From Robertmurraya sp047302285 (GTDB lineage: Bacteria > Bacillota > Bacilli > Bacillales > Cytobacillaceae), in contig NZ_CP154845.1 of the NCBI RefSeq assembly GCF_047302285.1, forward strand, positions 1,736,001 through 1,800,000: DNA of 64,000 nucleotides, given 5' to 3'. Position 1 is the first letter of the stretch. The number at the start of each line of letters is the position of its first letter. This document shows positions 59,384-64,000 of the stretch, in pieces. Both the position numbers and the translations under genes were made by a program. The notes beneath the pieces are model-generated. The model was not told where the DNA came from and did not search any database. It worked only from the letters and a program-made list of their open reading frames with translations.

Positions 59384-60295
59384 TTACCGATGTGCCAGAT
59401 ATGTATGTGCGGGCACAATCTTTTGAATCAGTGCCACTTCTTCTGCAGTTAGTGGTGCAGATTTCACAGCTTTTACGTTGTTTTGCAGTTGCCCAATGGA
59501 GCTTGCTCCAACGATGACCGATGCAACAGCAGGATGGGCTAGATTGTAGCGTAAGGCTATTTCGGTTAATGGGCGAGAATGGGCGACTTTTTTCTGTAGT
59601 TCTGTGATGATCTGTTGCAGATCTTCATAGCTATGTTCTAAATAACCGGATGCAGACGCTTTTTCAAGACCTATTTCACTTAATAGCCCCTTCGCGACAG
59701 AGCCGCGTGTGACGACACTGATATTATGTTCATGCAGGAGGGGAAGTGCCTCCTCTTCAGGCTTTCGATCAAGAATGCTATATTGCATCATGACCGAAAC
59801 AATATTCGATTTTTTCACGTATTCACGAATGACATTTGGTCGGATTGAGGAAATGCCATAATAGCGTATGAATCCTTCTTCTCGTAATTCTTCGAAAGCT
59901 TCAATCGTTTCATCAATATGGTCTTCAATCGTCCCGCCGTGAAGTTGGTACAAATCAATATAGTCAGTATCCAATCTCTTTAAGCTTTGTTTCACGGCTT
60001 CTTTTATATACGTTTTTGAAGGGTCCCAGCTCCAGCCCTCCTTTTGCTTATTCCAACGATTTCCTACTTTTGTCGCAATAATGACTTGGTCACGTACATG
60101 CTTTAATGATCTTCCCACGATTTCTTCATTTACTCCAAAGTCATATAAATCAGCCGTATCAAAGTAGTTAATCCCTTCGTCTAGGGCGGATTCCACTATT
60201 TTTTGAGCATGAGCTTTGTCTGTTCCAAGGGACATACATCCAAGACCCAATTCGGTCACCAGTAAATCCGATGTTCCTAATTTATTTTTCTTCAT
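59384..60295 (-). CDS. yqkF: Aldo/keto reductase YqkF
   Basis: 303 residues of the AKR barrel: GLGCMSLG, catalytic Asp/Tyr in NYFDTADLYDFG, Lys in IIATKVGNRW, His in DLYQLHGG, and the cofactor end SVIVGASSIGQL. NADPH-dependent carbonyl reductase of unknown substrate. GAGGTG precedes ATG. The upstream neighbour on the same strand is mciZ, 51 bases away. Confidence 0.95.
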   Translation of the reverse strand: MKKNKLGTSDLLVTELGLGCMSLGTDKAHAQKIVESALDEGINYFDTADLYDFGVNEEIVGRSLKHVRDQVIIATKVGNRWNKQKEGWSWDPSKTYIKEAVKQSLKRLDTDYIDLYQLHGGTIEDHIDETIEAFEELREEGFIRYYGISSIRPNVIREYVKKSNIVSVMMQYSILDRKPEEEALPLLHEHNISVVTRGSVAKGLLSEIGLEKASASGYLEHSYEDLQQIITELQKKVAHSRPLTEIALRYNLAHPAVASVIVGASSIGQLQNNVKAVKSAPLTAEEVALIQKIVPAHTYLAHR

Positions 60296-60346
60296 CTCAT
60301 TTCACCTCTCCTTTTATTTTATTAAAAGATCGAGGGAAAGAACAAA

Positions 60347-60499
60347 TTATGTGTCTGACTTACAAGGTTTTTCATTTTGCATGAATTGAATCCAGTCATG
60401 AAGACGATCATAATGTTGGTAGTATTCTTTTAATTTCGCTCGAATCTCCCAAGCCTTGCCGATGAGAATAACCCCTCTATCATGCACATATACCTTCAT
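60347..60499 (-). CDS. mciZ: MciZ, FtsZ-ring inhibitor of the mother cell
   Basis: 50 residues starting MKVYVHDRGVILIGKAWEIR and AKLKEY, then DRLHDWIQ. The GVxLxGKAWEIRAKLKEY core is that of B. subtilis MciZ (40 residues), which binds the FtsZ C-terminal face and blocks filament growth during sporulation. The last ten residues (NEKPCKSDT end) extend beyond that protein. GGAGGAG precedes ATG. Location beside nudF also agrees. Confidence 0.92.
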   Translation of the reverse strand: MKVYVHDRGVILIGKAWEIRAKLKEYYQHYDRLHDWIQFMQNEKPCKSDT

Positions 60500-60572
60500 C
60501 CATACTCCTCCAATTTAAGTATGCTACACTATATGTACAAATCATTTAGAAATAGAACTGGAGTGAACAATA

Positions 60573-61124
60573 ATGAAGAGTTTAGAGGAAAAAACAATCA
60601 AGTCAGAACCTATTTTTTCAGGTAGAATCATTCGTGTCCAAGTGGACGAAGTTGAGTTGCCTAATGGAAAAACATCAACACGAGAAATTGTGAAGCATCC
60701 GGGTGCTGTAGCGGTTCTACCAATCACAGATGACGGAAAAATCGTCATGGTTGAGCAATATCGTAAACCGATGGATAAGGTGTTGGTTGAAGTCCCTGCT
60801 GGAAAGCTTGAAAAAGGAGAGGAACCTGCGTATACGGCAGAAAGAGAGCTTGAGGAAGAAACAGGATATGAGTGTCAATCATTAGAATGGCTTATCTCCT
60901 TTTACACTTCACCAGGTTTTGCAGATGAAGTAGTTCATGTATATGTGGCGAAGGGATTAACGAAAAAAGAAAATGCGGCAAGCCTTGATGAGGATGAGTT
61001 TGTCAATGTGCTAGAGGTGACATTGGAAGAGGCTATCGAATTAGTGAAAGAACAAAGGGTTTATGATGCAAAAACCGCATATGCAATCCAATATTTACAA
61101 CTTCAAGAGGCGTTGCAAAAGTGA
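60573..61124 (+). CDS. nudF: ADP-ribose pyrophosphatase NudF
   Basis: 183 residues. The Nudix box GKLEKGEEPAYTAERELEEE, continuing TGY, is complete; RIIRVQVDEVELPNGK and the SFYTSPGF region match the ADPRase subgroup. It hydrolyses ADP-ribose to AMP and ribose-5-phosphate. The stop overlaps the GTG of the next gene (GTGA), so the two are translationally coupled. Confidence 0.96.
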   Translation: MKSLEEKTIKSEPIFSGRIIRVQVDEVELPNGKTSTREIVKHPGAVAVLPITDDGKIVMVEQYRKPMDKVLVEVPAGKLEKGEEPAYTAERELEEETGYECQSLEWLISFYTSPGFADEVVHVYVAKGLTKKENAASLDEDEFVNVLEVTLEEAIELVKEQRVYDAKTAYAIQYLQLQEALQK

Positions 61125-62287
61125 ATGACTATTTTGTCGATTTACATATCCATATTGGCAGAACGGAGACGGGTAGAGCGGTCAAAATTACCGGTGCAAA
61201 AACGTTAACTTTTTCTAATATTATTGCCCATGCAAGAGATTTAAAAGGGCTACATATGGTTGGAATCATTGATTGCCATTCACCTGAAGTGATCATTGAA
61301 ATGGAACGGCTTTTAAATGAAGGGAAATTAGTTGAGCTTGAGGATGGTGGCCTTTTTTATGAAGGACTCACGATTATCCCTGGTTCAGAGCTAGAAATAT
61401 ATGATGAGGGAACGAATGGGCCGATCCATGTTCTTTGTTACTTCTCCAATCTAAAAACGATGAAAGCTTTTTCCGATTGGCTTGTGGGGCATTTGAAGAA
61501 TATTCATTTAAGCTCACAACGTGTCTATGTCACAGGACGAGAACTACAAGAAAAAGTAAGAGAATTAGCAGGCTTGTTTATCCCAGCGCATGTATTCACT
61601 CCGTTTAAAAGTTTGTATGGAAAAGGAGTGAAGGAATCATTCAATGAGGTGTTTGATTCTTCTTTAATTGATGGAATTGAACTGGGATTAAGTGCCGATA
61701 CCCAGATGGCATACAAAATAAAGGAACTCCATGATTATCCGTTTTTAACGAATTCTGATGCTCACTCTTTAGGGAAAATTGCAAGAGAATATCAAAAAAT
61801 TCGCATGAAAAACGCAACCTTTACTCATTTAGAAGAAGCGCTAAAAGGGGTAGATGAGCAAAAAATAGTAGAAAATTATGGGCTCGATCCTCTTTTAGGA
61901 AAATACCATCAAACGGTATGTGCAAAATGTTTTTTGAAGGTAGATGAACATCAGAAAGAATGTCAACAATGTGGTCATAGAAAACTTATCAAAGGTGTGG
62001 CAGAACGAATTAGGGAATTAAAAACAGCAGAGCAACATCCAATCAATCGTCCACCGTATATTCATCAAGTCCCTCTTCAATTTATTCCAGGACTTGGTCC
62101 AAAATGGTTTGAGAAGCTATTGAATCATTTTGGCACAGAAATGGCCATTCTTCACAAGGTACCCGAAGCGGCTTTATTTGAGGTTGTACCTGAAAAGATT
62201 GCCGGGTACATCATTCAGGCGAGAACAGGAACCTTATCCTTTGATGCAGGTGGCGGAGGAAAATACGGAAAAGTTTCCGCAAAATAG
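61121..62287 (+). CDS. EndoQ-like DNA endonuclease (PHP-domain)
   Basis: 388 residues. An N-terminal PHP domain (VDLHIHIGR, IIDCHSPEV, PIHVLCYF, PAHVFTPF, NSDAHSLGK supplies the metal ligands), a zinc finger CAKC...CQQC (about 267-285), and a C-terminal helix-hairpin-helix region (IPGLGPKWFEKL). This order matches endonuclease Q, which cuts 5' of deaminated bases (uracil, hypoxanthine) in DNA. Start GTG overlaps nudF by four bases. Confidence 0.9.
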   Translation: MNDYFVDLHIHIGRTETGRAVKITGAKTLTFSNIIAHARDLKGLHMVGIIDCHSPEVIIEMERLLNEGKLVELEDGGLFYEGLTIIPGSELEIYDEGTNGPIHVLCYFSNLKTMKAFSDWLVGHLKNIHLSSQRVYVTGRELQEKVRELAGLFIPAHVFTPFKSLYGKGVKESFNEVFDSSLIDGIELGLSADTQMAYKIKELHDYPFLTNSDAHSLGKIAREYQKIRMKNATFTHLEEALKGVDEQKIVENYGLDPLLGKYHQTVCAKCFLKVDEHQKECQQCGHRKLIKGVAERIRELKTAEQHPINRPPYIHQVPLQFIPGLGPKWFEKLLNHFGTEMAILHKVPEAALFEVVPEKIAGYIIQARTGTLSFDAGGGGKYGKVSAK

Positions 62288-62356
62288 AAATGGTTGATAG
62301 AGCTTAATGGATGAGGTATATAATTAGTAGATTACTTATTTTTAATAGATTCTCAT

Positions 62357-62386
62357 GTCATATAGAGGCTAGGACAGGCATACATA
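62357..62386 (+). promoter_or_regulatory. Sigma-E promoter of spoIIM
   Basis: GTCATATA (62357-62364), 14 bases, CATACATA (62379-62386) matches the sigma-E pattern (-35 KMATATT, -10 CATACAHT) and lies about 40 bases before the spoIIM start. SpoIIM is a known sigma-E gene. Confidence 0.85.
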
Positions 62387-62424
62387 TTACTGTAAGTCTA
62401 TTTAGAACTCTAGGAGGCCATGGC

Positions 62425-63066
62425 ATGAAGAAAAAGAAGTACCAGGATATCGTCTCTAATCATTTTCGTGAACATTCGTCCATATATTTGTTTGTGGTCG
62501 TCCTCTTTCTTATGGGAGTGATTTTTGGGGCCATTGTGGTAAACAGTTTGAGTCTAACGCAAAAAGAAGATTTATTTTATTATTTATCGCAATTTTTTGG
62601 CCAAGTATCAGATGGGAAGGTTGCAGAACCCTATGATTTGCTATTACAGAGTTTTTTTCATAATAGTAAATTTGTTGGCTTGATGTGGATATTAGGAGTG
62701 TCCATTATTGGACTACCGGTCATTCTTGTATTATTGTTTATTAAAGGAATGGTTGTCGGTTTTACCGTTGGTTTTTTAGTTAATCAGATGAAATGGAATG
62801 GATTTCTACTTTCCTTTGTATCGATATTGCCACAAAATTTAATTATCATCCCCATCTTTATTTTCGGAGCGACTCTATCGGTTGCATTTTCTATCAAAAT
62901 GATTAGAAGGCAATTTATGAAGAAAATGGGACAACCGGTTTTACCGTTACTTGGTCGCTATGTTCTTGCTTATTTAGGGGCTCTTGTCATCTTAATACTG
63001 GCTGCAAGTGTGGAGGCTTATGTATCCCCAGCCTTAATGAAGTTTGTGGTAAATGCAGTTCAATAA
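62425..63066 (+). CDS. spoIIM: Stage II sporulation protein M
   Basis: 213 residues, close to the usual 214, with five membrane segments. KKYQDIVSNHFREHSSIY starts the protein; LPQNLIIIPIFIFGA is a family motif. SpoIIM works with SpoIID and SpoIIP in peptidoglycan remodelling during engulfment. ATG 62425 has AGGAGG at eight bases; the open frame to 62311 would begin before the sigma-E promoter. Confidence 0.97.
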   Translation: MKKKKYQDIVSNHFREHSSIYLFVVVLFLMGVIFGAIVVNSLSLTQKEDLFYYLSQFFGQVSDGKVAEPYDLLLQSFFHNSKFVGLMWILGVSIIGLPVILVLLFIKGMVVGFTVGFLVNQMKWNGFLLSFVSILPQNLIIIPIFIFGATLSVAFSIKMIRRQFMKKMGQPVLPLLGRYVLAYLGALVILILAASVEAYVSPALMKFVVNAVQ

Positions 63067-63081
63067 GAGGATTAGAAAACC

Positions 63082-63100
63082 TTTAATGATAATTATTATT
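63082..63100. promoter_or_regulatory. Fur-box-like sequence between spoIIM and fur
   Basis: TTTAATGATAATTATTATT matches 15 of 19 positions of the Fur box GATAATGATAATCATTATC. Confidence 0.5.
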
Positions 63101-63126
63101 ATATAAAAATCATTTTCTTTACTTAA

Positions 63127-63170
63127 TTGTAATGATTTTATTTTGAAATTACTCGGCTCTCTGTTATAAT
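63127..63170 (+). promoter_or_regulatory. fur promoter with adjacent PerR-box-like site
   Basis: TTGTAATGATTTTAT (63127-63141) matches 12 of 15 positions of the Per box TTATAATNATTATAA. It abuts a sigma-A promoter TTGAAA (63143-63148), 16 bases, TATAAT (63165-63170). PerR repression of fur is known in B. subtilis. Confidence 0.65.
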
Positions 63171-63203
63171 AAAAGCGTGACAGTGGCGAGGAGGACAAAC
63201 GTA

Positions 63204-63650
63204 ATGGAAACAAGAATTGAGAGAATTAAGAAACATTTACATTCATCTAGCTATAAGCTAACACCTCAGCGTGAGGCTACCGTAAGAGTTTTGCTAGAAC
63301 ACGAAGAGGATCATTTAAGCGCTGAAGATGTCTACCTCCTTGTTAAAGAAAAGTCACCAGAAATTGGTCTAGCAACTGTTTATAGAACACTAGAGTTATT
63401 AACTGAGTTGAAAATAGTAGATAAAATAAATTTTGGAGATGGCGTCTCCCGTTATGATTTAAGACAAGAAGGAGCAGCGCATTTCCACCATCATCTAGTC
63501 TGTATCGAATGTGGGGCAGTGGATGAAATTCAAGAAGATTTATTAGAAGATGTCGAAGCGGTTGTGGAACAAAGATGGAACTTTAAAATTAAAGATCATC
63601 GTTTAACATTCCATGGCATTTGCTATCGTTGTCAAGATAAAGAAGAATAG
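63204..63650 (+). CDS. fur: Ferric uptake regulator Fur
   Basis: 148 residues: winged helix (KLTPQREATVRVL, GLATVYRTLELL), metal sites HFHHHLVCIECG and the second CxxC pair GICYRCQDK. Represses iron-uptake genes when Fe(II) is bound. ATG 63204 follows GAGGAGG; the GTG at 63177 is too close to the -10. Confidence 0.97.
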   Translation: METRIERIKKHLHSSSYKLTPQREATVRVLLEHEEDHLSAEDVYLLVKEKSPEIGLATVYRTLELLTELKIVDKINFGDGVSRYDLRQEGAAHFHHHLVCIECGAVDEIQEDLLEDVEAVVEQRWNFKIKDHRLTFHGICYRCQDKEE

Positions 63651-63653
63651 AAC

Positions 63654-63688
63654 AAAAGCCTTTTTCAACATAAGAAAAAGGCTTTTTT
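63654..63688 (+). terminator. Terminator of fur
   Basis: A 13-bp stem AAAAGCCTTTTTC/GAAAAAGGCTTTT with 7-base loop and T run. Confidence 0.9.
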
Positions 63689-63876
63689 ACGTTTAATGGG
63701 ATCGTTCGTGCGATCAAATCGTCAATACATCTGTATAGTAGGTATATTTCTTGTCCTACTTGGCATATCTTTACTATGAGGATTGTTTTCTCTAGAATTG
63801 TTCTCGAAAAATGAATGAGATCATTTCTAGAATAAACAACCATACATATATGATATGTTATGGAGGACACGAAGAA

Positions 63877-64000
63877 ATGAAATCATGGATTAAACTTGTA
63901 TTAAATACATTTAAAGTATTTTTACTATTCACTGCATGCACAATTCTTTTTTACTATGGTATCATGTGGGTAAATGAAGAATATCAGGATTATCACCGCT
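63877..64000 (+). CDS. yqzK: YqzK (DUF4227) membrane protein, N-terminal part
   Basis: The window ends after 41 codons. MKSWIKLVLNTFKVFLLFTA is followed by a membrane segment and VNEEYQDYHR, as in the DUF4227/YqzK family, which lies between fur and xerD in B. subtilis. TGGAGGACAC precedes ATG. Function unknown. Confidence 0.85.
   Translation, partial: MKSWIKLVLNTFKVFLLFTACTILFYYGIMWVNEEYQDYHR

Overview
The window is a low-GC Gram-positive chromosome segment from a spore-forming member of the Bacillaceae. It opens inside the 3' end of spo0A and closes inside yqzK. Between them it follows, from memory of B. subtilis, the yqiK-yqzF-bkd-yqj-yqk-spoIIM-fur order almost gene for gene. I infer a Bacillus sensu lato species that is not B. 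subtilis itself, because methylmalonyl-CoA mutase genes, a class D sortase cluster, ypmRS and an EndoQ-like gene are also present here.

Layout. 1-1258: spo0A end and a glycerophosphodiesterase. 1271-6058: an extracellular-fibre cluster with a secreted repeat protein, a class D sortase, TasA, TapA, SipW and a TasA-like protein carrying an LPDTA wall-sorting signal; SinR-type operators lie upstream. 6135-16854: yqzF, the sigma-54 activator BkdR, then ptb-bcd-buk-lpdV-bkdAA-bkdAB-bkdB behind a clear -24/-12 promoter. 17012-28022: mutA-mutB-meaB, brxB, yqjA, a BsuPI-type lipoprotein, the 31-residue prli42, methylmalonyl-CoA epimerase, an acyl-CoA carboxyltransferase and an M20 peptidase. Together these can take branched-chain keto acids to acyl-CoA and acyl phosphate, and propionyl-CoA to succinyl-CoA.

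28139-38077 is an accessory zone set around yqjH and gndA: orphan cheW with a decayed second copy, an HTH/membrane pair with three operator repeats, an ABC-exporter fragment, a second SipW/TasA-like set (33671-36249), a half MFS transporter and a cold-shock fragment. 38152-45977: zwf, rnz, two hypotheticals, namA, a coiled-coil gene with a 42-bp minisatellite, proI behind a proline T-box, and yqjP. 46172-49542: a sulfide/persulfide operon (CoA-disulfide reductase, rhodanese, TusA) in which the DsrE, TusA-linked rhodanese, rhodanese-MBL and TauE genes are all partly deleted, with three matching palindromic operators still present.

49662-64000: yqjQ, yqjX, LexA-controlled uvrX, a DUF1569 gene, a CDF transporter, yqkB, a frameshifted Uma2 gene, yqkD, yqkE, ypmRS, yqkF, the cell-division inhibitor mciZ, nudF, an EndoQ-like nuclease, spoIIM with a sigma-E promoter, and fur with Fur/PerR-like boxes. 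A 184-bp intergenic element built from four 21-bp units occurs twice (29595 and 59020) with identical unit spacing.

All homology calls come from reading the translations and remembered family features; no database search was run.
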